64,000 bases of DNA from the NCBI RefSeq assembly GCF_022701255.1, contig NZ_CP031705.1, forward strand, positions 3,534,001 through 3,598,000. The letters are read 5' to 3'. Below the pieces are notes generated by a model. It made no database searches and was not told the origin of the DNA. It saw nothing but the letters and a program-made list of their open reading frames with translations. Below are positions 27,710-35,663 of the stretch, in pieces; position 1 is the first letter of the stretch, and the number at the start of each line of letters is the position of its first letter. Source of the DNA: Microcoleus vaginatus HSN003 (GTDB lineage: Bacteria; Cyanobacteriota; Cyanobacteriia; Cyanobacteriales; Microcoleaceae). The position numbers and the translations under genes are program-made.

Positions 27710-28136
27710 AATCAACAAATAAATCGAGAGGTAAATGACCGTAAGTGCCACTAACTCCACCTTCTGAGGCAGATTGACACGAAATCAAAACGCCCCGGTA
27801 AGTTCCGGGATAGCCGTCAACATAATACGACCCCTTCAAAGTATTGAACTTAATATAAACCGAACCAGCAAAGGTCGAGACAGCATTGGGATCTAAAACA
27901 GCTTGATATCCCAAAGCTTTCAAATAAGCTTCTAAAGCTAAAAACCCCTCATCCGTCGAAGCAGCGCACACTCCCAACATTTGATAATCCGACAAACTTG
28001 CTACCAGCAAAATCGCTTGACGGAGGGTCTGTTTTTCCAGCGGCGATCCTACAGATTGCATATCCAGACAAGTGAAATCTTTGAGGATTTGCTGTGCTTC
28101 TTCAACAGTTAGGGTAGTCGGGTTTTGAGTAGACAT
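27708..28136 (-). CDS. DUF1824 family protein
   Basis: A 142-residue member of DUF1824, a cyanobacterial family with no established function. Recognisable parts are VEEAQQILKDFTCLD near the start, QAILLVASLSDYQMLGVCA in the middle, and the conserved YVDGYPGTYRGVLISCQ region. It probably folds as a small alpha/beta cytoplasmic domain. The final codons overlap the CCCAATT heptamer array by two bases. It is convergent with glgA. Confidence 0.8.
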   Translation of the reverse strand: MSTQNPTTLTVEEAQQILKDFTCLDMQSVGSPLEKQTLRQAILLVASLSDYQMLGVCAASTDEGFLALEAYLKALGYQAVLDPNAVSTFAGSVYIKFNTLKGSYYVDGYPGTYRGVLISCQSASEGGVSGTYGHLPLDLFVD

Positions 28137-28355
28137 GAATTGCTCTGATATTTCCCAAAATTACGATCGACAATCGGGCACTCGTCAACGAATTTCTGTC
28201 ATTGCAACCCTCAATCGACGGCGGTAACACTTGCACAAGTCCTGATTATAGCCCATTGTGGACTCTGGCAATCAATTCGGGCGATCGTCTTCCAGGGCTT
28301 AGCCAAGGCCTGTATAGCACAAAAAATCTAGTAGTTTTTACCAATGTTTTCAAGT

Positions 28356-29069
28356 TTAGATCAGTCCCCGTTTTTTCAGCTTTGCTAGCGCATCTTCTGC
28401 CGCATTTTTCTCCGCATCTTTTTTGCTTTTGCCTTTACCTTCTCCATAGAGTTTCTCTGCGACATAAACTTTAGCCAGAAATTCCGGCTTGTGGGGTGTA
28501 CCTCCTGCTTGGACTGTCACGTATTTGGGGGGAGTCGTGTCACCGTTGGCTTGTACCCATTCTTGAAAGCGATTTTTCGAGTCTACAGTCGATCGAGTTT
28601 CCACAACATTTTCGGGAACAGAATCAAACATTTGTTGCACAAAGTTGCGAACTTTGTCCATATCTTGCGTGTCGAGATAGTAAGCACCAATAAATGCTTC
28701 AAAAGTGCTGCTGAGCAAATTTGGATTGGTAATCCCACCTTCTCTATAAGCTCCTTTGCCGAGCCGCATTTTTAAGTCTAAACCTATTTCAGTAGCAAAT
28801 CTGGCTAATTGTTTTTCATCTACTAATGCAGAACGCCGGCGAGTCAGTTGGTCTTCTCCCATTTCTGGGTGACGCTGATAGAGATATTCGCCGCTGAGAA
28901 AAGTCAGCAAAGCATCGCCGAGAAATTCTAAGCGTTCGTTGTCTTCTTCGCGGAATGTGGGGTTTTCGTTGACGTATGAACGGTGAGTGAGCGCTTGGCG
29001 CAGCAGTTTTTCATGGTGGAATTCGGGAAGGGTTATTTCTATCTCTTGTGTTGGATTAGTTAATGGCAT
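28356..29069 (-). CDS. rnc: Ribonuclease III
   Basis: A double-stranded-RNA endonuclease of about 237 residues that matures rRNA and mRNA in the cytoplasm. The catalytic domain carries the signature NERLEFLGDALL with the Mg2+-binding acidic residues, then LSGEYLYQRHPEMGE and STFEAFIGAYYLD. The C-terminal dsRNA-binding domain ends with GKGKSKKDAEKNAAEDALAK. The start is set at ATG 29069 (MPLTNPTQEIE); a TTG at 29135 would add 22 residues. No good ribosome site marks either. Confidence 0.93.
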   Translation of the reverse strand: MPLTNPTQEIEITLPEFHHEKLLRQALTHRSYVNENPTFREEDNERLEFLGDALLTFLSGEYLYQRHPEMGEDQLTRRRSALVDEKQLARFATEIGLDLKMRLGKGAYREGGITNPNLLSSTFEAFIGAYYLDTQDMDKVRNFVQQMFDSVPENVVETRSTVDSKNRFQEWVQANGDTTPPKYVTVQAGGTPHKPEFLAKVYVAEKLYGEGKGKSKKDAEKNAAEDALAKLKKRGLI

Positions 29070-29442
29070 AGGAATTTTGTAAGGGTTATTCTTTGTGGAC
29101 TTTGGTGGTGTTAGGTGGACATAAAATAGCCGCAAATAGCGGTTAGTTTGGAGAATCTAGTTTATCAAATAAACTGGATTTTTGCTATCGGCGGTGAGGT
29201 GAAATTTAAGAGATATTTGGTGTTATACTATTAGTCCGTTAGTCCGTCAGACCGCCAGGGGTTTTAACCCCTGGCTCATAGCTAAAGTCCTCTGAAGAGG
29301 ACTGAAGATTGTGTTTTTTTTAACGGTCAGTCGGTTTTAACCGACTTTAGCTATTAGCCAGGGAATTCATTCCCTGGCGGGCTGTGTTGCTTCAAGCAGA
29401 TAATTTATCTGCTTCTATTGATAACTTTTTTTGATTTTCAAG
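29070..29442. repeat. Spacer with two interleaved palindromic repeats
   Basis: CCAGGGGTTTTAACCCCTGG at about 29251 is a perfect palindrome. TAGCTAAAGTC and GACTTTAGCTA further in are inverted repeats, TCAGTCGGTTTTAACCGACT forms another stem, and CCAGGGAATTCATTCCCTGG closes the set near 29380. They could form a compound hairpin between rnc and the NYN gene or be a nested MITE cluster. Confidence 0.75.
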
Positions 29443-29946
29443 TTACGGTTTCAATCCTGCACACAAACTAGACAATTCGTCTACATCATGAAAGTTATCC
29501 TCACCAACAAGGTTAATCAGTTTTTCGTTGGCACTTTGGCGCCGTGCAAAAACTATGACTGTTTTACCCAAAGCCATCAAAACAGTGATTAAACCTGCAA
29601 AGTCCCTATCTCCTGAGACTAGGATGATTATCTCAGGAGAAGGCTTAATTGCAACTCGTTTAATACAGTCAAAGACCAATTGTTTATCTGCACTATCTGG
29701 GTCTGAATAGGGGACATCAAGGCCTTGAAAGCCCAGATTTTCTAGCCGATTTTTGTCATCAACTTGATTTTCCTTCTGCGAGTTATAGTAAAACTTTGGG
29801 CAATCTAAACGCCCTTTTGATTTGGCAAAATCGACCAATAATGCAGCTTCATTTTGCTTTAAGTGAACGTTCTGACCATCCCAAAGTATAGCAACTCGCT
29901 GAAACTGGCTTTTTTGTTTTCCTGTGCTTCGATGATTGTCCGCCAT
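29443..29946 (-). CDS. NYN-domain (LabA/DUF88) putative RNase
   Basis: A 167-residue NYN-domain protein with a PIN-like nuclease fold. Motifs: AILWDGQNVHL with the first acidic residue, LDVPYSDPDSADKQLVFDCI with two acidic residues, and ILVSGDRDFAGLI with the last acidic cluster. These are the metal-binding residues of the fold. Close relatives in cyanobacteria include LabA, which affects clock output, but no specific role can be claimed. ATG 29946 follows AGGAAA; a longer frame from 30060 adds a cysteine-rich leader that looks unrelated. Confidence 0.82.
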   Translation of the reverse strand: MADNHRSTGKQKSQFQRVAILWDGQNVHLKQNEAALLVDFAKSKGRLDCPKFYYNSQKENQVDDKNRLENLGFQGLDVPYSDPDSADKQLVFDCIKRVAIKPSPEIIILVSGDRDFAGLITVLMALGKTVIVFARRQSANEKLINLVGEDNFHDVDELSSLCAGLKP

Positions 29947-30641
29947 TGTATTATTTCCTAAAATTAGGTGGGCTGGACAGCCTCGACATATCACGCATCT
30001 AGCATTAATGGAGTGTTGTCTGTGGGTTTGCTCATAAACGAACTTCCCCCAACCAGACAATCTGTTACCACTAAAACACTGTAACTTTGTAGGGATTTGA
30101 TTAGCGTCTTAGCTACAGGGTTTACAGAACTGGAACGAGTTTAGTAGCAGCCCGTTGAAGGGAAATGGAACTCAATAATGTTTCGATTTTCTCAAGCTTC
30201 TATCAACTTGTTAAAACGACATTAGACTTACTTTCCGCTCAACGGGGTGCTAGAAACTTGCCCCAGTTTTATAAACCGTGTAGCTAAGACGACTCAATCA
30301 ACATTCCTTCATTTTGAATGCGCTCTTTAGTTTGAGCTGTGCTTTTACGCTAGCCTTCTAATTATTGGATGTCAAGTGTTCACTCAAAATAATTTTCTTA
30401 CATTCTTAGACATCTCACCAACGTTTTCGCTAACCTGAAAGCGATCGCCCTGATACACTTTACCGGATCGCCCGTCCCCCAATAAAAACCCTCTCCTCCT
30501 CCCCCCGCGAGCCCCTCTCTCTGCGGGCCCATCGCGCTGATCTCCGGCATTTGAACACTAAATGTAAAAATATGTTGCAAAGTTGGTACTGTTGTGTTAA
30601 GTTTAGTTACATAAGGTTGAAATTAAACGAGGTTTCTGGTC
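29947..30641. other. Spacer with a 200-bp imperfect palindrome and the hli promoter region
   Basis: It contains the long hairpin described at 30097-30299 and a GC-rich stretch (30470-30530). The last 100 bp are AT-rich DNA leading into the hli gene. No protein-coding frame was convincing. Confidence 0.6.
30097..30299. repeat. Long imperfect inverted repeat (about 200 bp hairpin)
   Basis: The outer arms CGTCTTAGCTACAGGGTTTA (30105-30124) and the complement ending at 30291 pair at 19 of 20 positions. Pairing continues inward with few bulges, through GAACTGG/CCAGTTTT, CCCGTTGA/TCAACGGG and AATGT/ACATT, leaving only a short centre. Flanking TTGATT and AATCAA extend it. It is either a MITE-like element or a gene for a long hairpin RNA. 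Confidence 0.75.
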
Positions 30642-30785
30642 ATGGAAAACAAAGACGCAAAGTTGGGCTTCACGGAGTTTGCTGAAACCTGGAACGGCCG
30701 TTTGGCAATGTTGGGCTTCGTTATCGGCTTAGCTACCGAATTCCTCACCGGTCAAGGCATTCTCTCTCAAATCGGTTTGATGTAA
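30642..30785 (+). CDS. hli: High light-inducible protein (single-helix CAB-like)
   Basis: A 47-residue one-helix protein of the HLIP/SCP family that binds chlorophyll and carotenoid and protects photosystem assembly in the thylakoid under excess light. The CAB signature is clear: AETWNGRLAMLGFVIGLATE (residues 15-34), with the Glu and Asn/Arg that ligate chlorophyll and bridge helices. The N-terminus MENKDAKLGFTEF is typical. A strong stem-loop lies 60 bp downstream, so it is probably monocistronic. It is shorter than usual gene-calling cut-offs. Confidence 0.95.
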   Translation: MENKDAKLGFTEFAETWNGRLAMLGFVIGLATEFLTGQGILSQIGLM

Positions 30786-30842
30786 TCAGCTTAACTGCAT
30801 ACAATAGCTGTAATTCTGTCGGGCGATCGACCCCTTCACAAG

Positions 30843-30900
30843 TGCAAAAGCCCCCCCGCGAATAAGTCCCCTTCACTTCACACGGAAGGGGGCTTTTGCA
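30843..30900 (+). terminator. Stem-loop downstream of hli
   Basis: Perfect 13-bp arms TGCAAAAGCCCCC (30843-30855) and GGGGGCTTTTGCA (30888-30900) are separated by 32 nt. The descending arm contains a short T run. It fits a factor-independent terminator for hli, though the loop is long. Confidence 0.7.
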
Positions 30901-30982
30901 TTTTATATCCAAAAATCCAACAGATAATCCAATCAAAAATCTTTTCTGTCTCCCTCTTTATGGCGAGACTAACTCCAGCAAA

Positions 30983-31195
30983 CTAAGCAATTTCTACAGA
31001 ATCAAACATCCTCAATTTAGGAGTCAAAGTGGCAACCTTCACCAAACCGTCTCGTTTGTGAGTTCCCGCACCGTTACCTAAAATCATCTCCGACAGATCC
31101 GGCATTTCCTGCCAGCAGTGCGAGCAGAACCAATAAACGCGATTGTGGCGAGCGTGGCGGAGCAATTTAGAGGAGCAACAAGGGCAACTATTCAT
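30983..31195 (-). CDS. Small zinc-ribbon-like protein
   Basis: A 70-residue protein with a probable zinc ribbon formed by CPCC (residues 4-7) and CSHC (24-27): MNSCPCCSSKLLRHARH then YWFCSHCWQEMPDL. The C-terminal part is unstructured and basic. Comparable small CPxC proteins occur across cyanobacteria without assigned function. It is convergent with hli. Confidence 0.65.
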   Translation of the reverse strand: MNSCPCCSSKLLRHARHNRVYWFCSHCWQEMPDLSEMILGNGAGTHKRDGLVKVATLTPKLRMFDSVEIA

Positions 31196-31301
31196 GATAT
31201 TTTAAACCTTTTTTAAGATAATGCAGCGATAACCGAATCATTACAAAGATTGACGAGTGCCGGTGCATCTCAACTCCAGACACAACAATAAAAAAATTCT
31301 T

Positions 31302-31520
31302 TCACTCACAACTTTGAGCGTCGCGCAAGTAGCGCTTTTGGAGGCCCAACAGTAACACTACAATCAAAAGCTGAACGCTCCAAGGAGCCCAAGAGAAACC
31401 CCAAATAAAACAACCCATCCCGGCCCAAGCCACAAGAACAAAAATATCTTGAGAGGTTTGCCAGTAAATCCAGACTGCTGCCAGAGAAACTATTAGTAGC
31501 AAAATGTAAGCTGAGGGCAT
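31302..31520 (-). CDS. Small hydrophobic membrane protein
   Basis: A 72-residue protein with two or three hydrophobic segments (AYILLLIVSLAAVWIYW near residues 4-20, FVLVAWAGMGCFIWGFSW near 27-44, VQLLIVVLLLGL near 49-60) and a basic C-terminal tail (QKRYLRDAQSCE). The start is supported by AGGAGAAG about 6 bp upstream. It belongs to no family I recognise. A frame that also covers 31306-31548 is a shadow. Confidence 0.6.
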   Translation of the reverse strand: MPSAYILLLIVSLAAVWIYWQTSQDIFVLVAWAGMGCFIWGFSWAPWSVQLLIVVLLLGLQKRYLRDAQSCE

Positions 31521-31981
31521 AGTTGTCTTCTCCTAATGTGTCTGCCAACAGTCAGGAGCGATCCCTGACGTTCTGCTTAAACATAAAACTAAAACCTGAA
31601 GAACTTATGAAGACGAGTGAGTTGTCACAAAAAGTAAAATACTCCTACCAGCTTATATTTGTCCGAAAAATCCCCAGAAATATTCAGTTCATGGCTGAGG
31701 TCGAATAGGGTTAAATAAGCGCCTACCAATAGGGACTTAGGCCTCCCTAATTGGTATCAATTTCACCCCAAGACCGACAGGGTTGAAACTGATACCGGAC
31801 TGAGGTTTTTAGTCTTAAGCTGACAGAACGAAAGGTAAGGCGCCTAAGTCGCTACAGATATCCTGCCCGCTCGACCCGATTCGATCTCAGGAACCATACC
31901 AAAGAAACCAAGTTTTTTTAACTCTCTTGGCCTGCCAAACTACTGCTTGAAAAGCTGCACAATTCCCTGCGCGCGATCGAT
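31521..31981. other. Spacer holding the candidate structured RNA
   Basis: No protein gene is visible. Besides the three-stem region at 31734-31850 there is an AT-rich stretch before 31700 and a short spacer before the response regulator stop codon. Confidence 0.5.
31734..31850 (+). ncRNA. Candidate structured RNA (strand uncertain)
   Basis: The outer stem GACTTAGGC (31734-31742) pairs perfectly with GCCTAAGTC (31842-31850). Inside, 31753-31769 pairs with 31780-31796 at 15 of 17 positions around a 10-nt loop, and a small GGACT/AGTCT stem lies at about 31797-31815. This gives a compact three-stem fold in a protein-free spacer. It does not match an RNA family I know; a palindromic element is the alternative. 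Confidence 0.4.
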
Positions 31982-32374
31982 CTATTCTTGCTCCCAGCCC
32001 AAAGCCTCAGCGACCTGAGCCGCCAAAAACATCGGCTCAAAAGGCTTAGCAATCACGCTCACCACCCCCAAATCCGCGAACATCCGCCTGTCCCCAGCCA
32101 GAGCCTTAGCTGTCAATAAAATTACCGGAATGTGCTGCGTAGCATTATTAGCTTGTAACTGTAGAAAAGTAGTAGGCCCGTCTTGGTCGGGCATCATCAC
32201 GTCCAATAGAATAGCATCAGGCTGTTCGGCAAGAGCCTTAGCAACGCCCTCGCGGCCCGAACTCGCTGTCAGGACTTCCCAGCCCCCCACCAGTTCAAGA
32301 CTGACTTGAGCTACTTCCCGAATATCTTCCGCATCGTCAATAACCAAGATGCGCTTGGCAGTCAAAATTAACAT
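31982..32374 (-). CDS. Single-domain response regulator (CheY-like)
   Basis: A 130-residue stand-alone receiver domain. Acidic pocket DDAED near residues 13-17, phosphoacceptor Asp in AILLDVMMPDQDGP, switch Thr in VILLTAKAL, and the conserved Lys in VSVIAKPFEP. No output domain. It probably receives phosphate from the PAS histidine kinase encoded 361 bp upstream on the same strand. Confidence 0.92.
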   Translation of the reverse strand: MLILTAKRILVIDDAEDIREVAQVSLELVGGWEVLTASSGREGVAKALAEQPDAILLDVMMPDQDGPTTFLQLQANNATQHIPVILLTAKALAGDRRMFADLGVVSVIAKPFEPMFLAAQVAEALGWEQE

Positions 32375-32735
32375 TTTTTTAGGAATGAGAACTGATCACA
32401 CATTAGAGGCGAAATGTGAATATTTTGTAAAGCAAATTATCTTACCAGATCGGACTTTACAGTAAATTTTCAAAACTGTAGAGCAGATGTTGAAGAAAGA
32501 ATGAACAAGGAAGACCGAAGTTGCCATCACGCGGCAGGATTTCAACTAAGAACATCCTAACCGTCGGGCGCGGTTGCTGTAAAATATCCCACCCAAAAAA
32601 GCCGCTTTTCGACCTCAAATCCCGCTTTTTGCCTGCAATCCCCGAACGGCAGAAAAGGCTGAGATTGTTTGTCGAGAACTCGATCGAACAATCTGCACAA
32701 AATCACTAACTTTGGCTACACCTGATGAGTAGAAA
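32375..32735. other. Spacer between kinase and response regulator
   Basis: 361 bp with no recognised gene or repeat array. It may hold a separate promoter for the response regulator. Confidence 0.4.
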
Positions 32736-35303
32736 TTAACTTTCAGTTGCAAGCCCCTCCCTTAAAACAGGCAGAGTTAAGAAAAAAGTGCTGCCCTCCC
32801 CCAAAACGCTCTCCACCCACATCCGCCCCCCGTGCTGCTGCACGATACTGCGACAAATAGCCAGCCCCAAACCAGTACCTCCCTTCTGACGAGAATCAGA
32901 AGCATCAACCTGTTGAAAACGTTCAAAGACCATCTCCAGCTTGTCTGCGGGAATACCCCGCCCTTGGTCTTTCACAGCAATCATGATGTACCACGAGCTC
33001 GTCGCTGACAAGTGCGGATGGGCGGCGGCACGCTCAGGAGACAACAAAGACGGGGACGACATCGGCTTGTGCCCTGCTTTTTCTGGCACATCCGGATTGT
33101 GGCTCAACTCCCCGCTCAGCCAAACCGTAGCGCCGGAGGGAGAAAATTTTATAGCATTACTGAGTAAATTTGTCAAGGCTTGAATTAGCCGATCGGGAAC
33201 AGCTTGCAATTGCGCCGCCACAGGCTTCACCGACAGAGTAACTCCCGCCTGCTGAGCCATTCCCTGCATCTCGTCAGCCGCCTGCAACATCAGCTCAGCC
33301 ACATTGCAAGTTTGTTTGATAGCAGTGCTGTAACTCGACTCCATCCGCTCTAAATCTAGAATGTCGTTGACCAAGCGCACCAAACGGTCAGTGTTAGTGA
33401 CAGCAATCTCCAGCATCCGCTTGGCTTTCTGGGGGTAAGCGTCCAGCAGGCCGCTGTTGAGGAGGCCTAGAGCACCGTGAATCGATGTCATGGGCGTCCG
33501 CAGTTCGTGGCTGACAACAGAGATGAATTCATCTTTCATGCGCTCGACGGCAAGCCGCTCCGTGATATCTTTAAAAGTCACTACAGCTCCAATAATTTCG
33601 CCTTGTTCTCGCATCGGAGCGACAACGTACTCAACCGGAAAACTACTGCCGTCTCGTCGCCAAAAAACCTCATCGGTGACGCGCCGCGCCTCTCCGTCTT
33701 CCAAGGTGGCTAAAATTTGAGAACTTACCCGCTGAGACAGCCGTTTGCCCGCCTGCGGTGCGGCGCAGTGTGGAACCCGTTCAGAGGCGGAATTGACGTT
33801 TGTTGCAGGTGACAGTTGCTCGATCGCCTTTGAGCCTTCTTCCCGTGAACGATGTAAGCTTTCATAGAGTGGTCGATCGATCAATTGCTTCGATTCGCAC
33901 CCAGCCATTCTCACCGCCGCAGGATTGACAAAAGTTACTTTTCCCTCTTTGTTCAACCCGCAAATTCCTTCTCCGGCGGAGAACAAAATCATTTCTGTTT
34001 GGTGACGGAGTTGTTCAAAGGCTTGTTCGACTCGCTTGCTGTCACTGATGTCGCGAGCGATGGTGGAAACGCCCGTTACCGCTCCAGTGGCATCTTTAAT
34101 CGGAGAAATCGTCAGGGACACATCTATGTGTTGACCGTCTTTCCGCAAGTGCACGGTTTCGTAATGGTCGATGCTGGCTCCCGCCCTAATATTTTCCAAT
34201 ATTTGGGGCATTTCCTTGGGGCGTTCGGGTATGGCTAAAATCTCGATCGACTGCCCCTTGATTTCCGCCGCACAGTAGCCGTAAATTTTCTCGGCTCCTG
34301 CGTTCCAGCTCTGAATTGTCCCGGCGAGGGTTTTGCCGACGATGCCATCGTCGGAAGACTCGACAATCGAGGCCAAGCGCACGAGTTCGTCTCTCGTTTG
34401 CTTGTGTTCGGTAATGTCGCGACCCAAAATCACTATACTTTTGCGTCTACCGTCGGGGTGAAATACGGGTACTTTAATGACATCGTAAATTTTTACAGTA
34501 CCGTCCGATCGGGGAATCATTTCTTCCCCCCTAGAAAGGATACCTTTTTCCCACGCTTCTCTATCGCTTACCTCGCACGCCTGTAGGGCCTCGCGGTAAA
34601 AAATGCTGAGTTCTCCTAGCTGAGAATCTTTGAGACCGCGATAGTCTATTTTTTCTAGCCCGAAAACTTCCAATATTGCTTGATTTGCCTCCAGCCACCT
34701 GCCCTCGCCATCTTTGAAGCAGACAATATCTGGCATGGCATTGATCAGCGAGTTGAGGTAGGAATTTTCTCGCAGTGCAGTTTCTACCTCGGCCCGCTTG
34801 GCGATTTCCCGTTGCAGGTTTTCGTTTGCCGTTTGCAGCGAGTCCTTTAATAAACTTTCTGTAAAAGTCTGTTCTTCTATTACTTTTTGAAGTCTGTGGA
34901 GTTCTAGCGACAGCCGCCTGCGGGCCAACAAATTCTCTACCCGCAAGTACAGTTGGGCGGGTTCGGCGGGACTTACTATCAAATCGTCTATTCTGCGATC
35001 GAGTTGTTTTGCCTGCGGCGAAAATGGCTGCTCAGAAAGAACAGGCGTTTGGGATTTACTAAAAAGCAAAAACGGTAAAAATATCGGCTCGGCGGCAGCT
35101 TTTAATGATTCTACCAGTGGCCCGATACGCTCGAAATTTGCCTCGTCGAGAATGCACAAGTCAAAAGCGATTTGGGGAAAGGGAAATTCGGAGTTGGGAT
35201 CTAAAGCGCGATCGAGTACGATCACCTCATGCTCGGTGTTGAGGTGGGCGATCGGCAAATTAGGTTGTTGGTGGCGATCGACCAAGAGTAAAATGCGGCT
35301 CAT
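32736..35303 (-). CDS. Multi-PAS sensor histidine kinase with N-terminal receiver-like domain
   Basis: An 855-residue soluble histidine kinase. Residues 1-130 resemble a receiver domain but the acidic pocket is poorly kept (ILLLVDRHQQPN, LCILDEANFE). A coiled coil follows, then three PAS domains (starting near MPDIVCFKDGEG, SSDDGIVGKTLAG and SAGEGICGLNKEG) with PAC tails. HisKA is VVSHELRTPMTSIHG (phosphorylated His). The ATPase domain has N box LLSNAIKFSP, G1 DQGRGIP and G2 GTGLGLAI. No membrane helix was seen, so it senses an internal signal. Its likely partner is the CheY-like gene downstream. Confidence 0.9.
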   Translation of the reverse strand: MSRILLLVDRHQQPNLPIAHLNTEHEVIVLDRALDPNSEFPFPQIAFDLCILDEANFERIGPLVESLKAAAEPIFLPFLLFSKSQTPVLSEQPFSPQAKQLDRRIDDLIVSPAEPAQLYLRVENLLARRRLSLELHRLQKVIEEQTFTESLLKDSLQTANENLQREIAKRAEVETALRENSYLNSLINAMPDIVCFKDGEGRWLEANQAILEVFGLEKIDYRGLKDSQLGELSIFYREALQACEVSDREAWEKGILSRGEEMIPRSDGTVKIYDVIKVPVFHPDGRRKSIVILGRDITEHKQTRDELVRLASIVESSDDGIVGKTLAGTIQSWNAGAEKIYGYCAAEIKGQSIEILAIPERPKEMPQILENIRAGASIDHYETVHLRKDGQHIDVSLTISPIKDATGAVTGVSTIARDISDSKRVEQAFEQLRHQTEMILFSAGEGICGLNKEGKVTFVNPAAVRMAGCESKQLIDRPLYESLHRSREEGSKAIEQLSPATNVNSASERVPHCAAPQAGKRLSQRVSSQILATLEDGEARRVTDEVFWRRDGSSFPVEYVVAPMREQGEIIGAVVTFKDITERLAVERMKDEFISVVSHELRTPMTSIHGALGLLNSGLLDAYPQKAKRMLEIAVTNTDRLVRLVNDILDLERMESSYSTAIKQTCNVAELMLQAADEMQGMAQQAGVTLSVKPVAAQLQAVPDRLIQALTNLLSNAIKFSPSGATVWLSGELSHNPDVPEKAGHKPMSSPSLLSPERAAAHPHLSATSSWYIMIAVKDQGRGIPADKLEMVFERFQQVDASDSRQKGGTGLGLAICRSIVQQHGGRMWVESVLGEGSTFFLTLPVLREGLATES

Positions 35304-35663
35304 TAGTTTGTTAATTTCCCCATGACTAATGATATAATGTCCGGTAAATTAACCATTATATGTTTGGGAGTCAGGACGTAAGTCCTCTTTTTTATGAGGG
35401 ATGAATCCCTCACTACAAACAAATTTTATAGCCCTCGATCGACCGGACGCGATCGAAACGATCAAGGTATTAGGTAGTCAGACTTGAAGCCCAAATTTAA
35501 TATAATTTGATAATTATTTAATTGTTTGTTGGTTCAAAAAATGACTAATGACTAAGGACTAAATCAGGGGGCGGGTTTATATTTATTTGGGTTGTCAGTT
35601 CTATTTTGCTGGTGAAACCCGCCCCTACAGACTAATGACTAATGACTAATGACTGATGACTTT
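35304..35663. repeat. Spacer with palindromes and GACTAAT heptamers
   Basis: It contains GGACGTAAGTCC and GAGGGATGAATCCCTC hairpins near 35370-35410 and an inverted repeat GGGCGGGTTT...AAACCCGCCC (35571/35620). A GACTAAT heptamer array ends at 35661, right against the GH57 stop codon. Nothing protein-coding was recognised. Confidence 0.75.
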
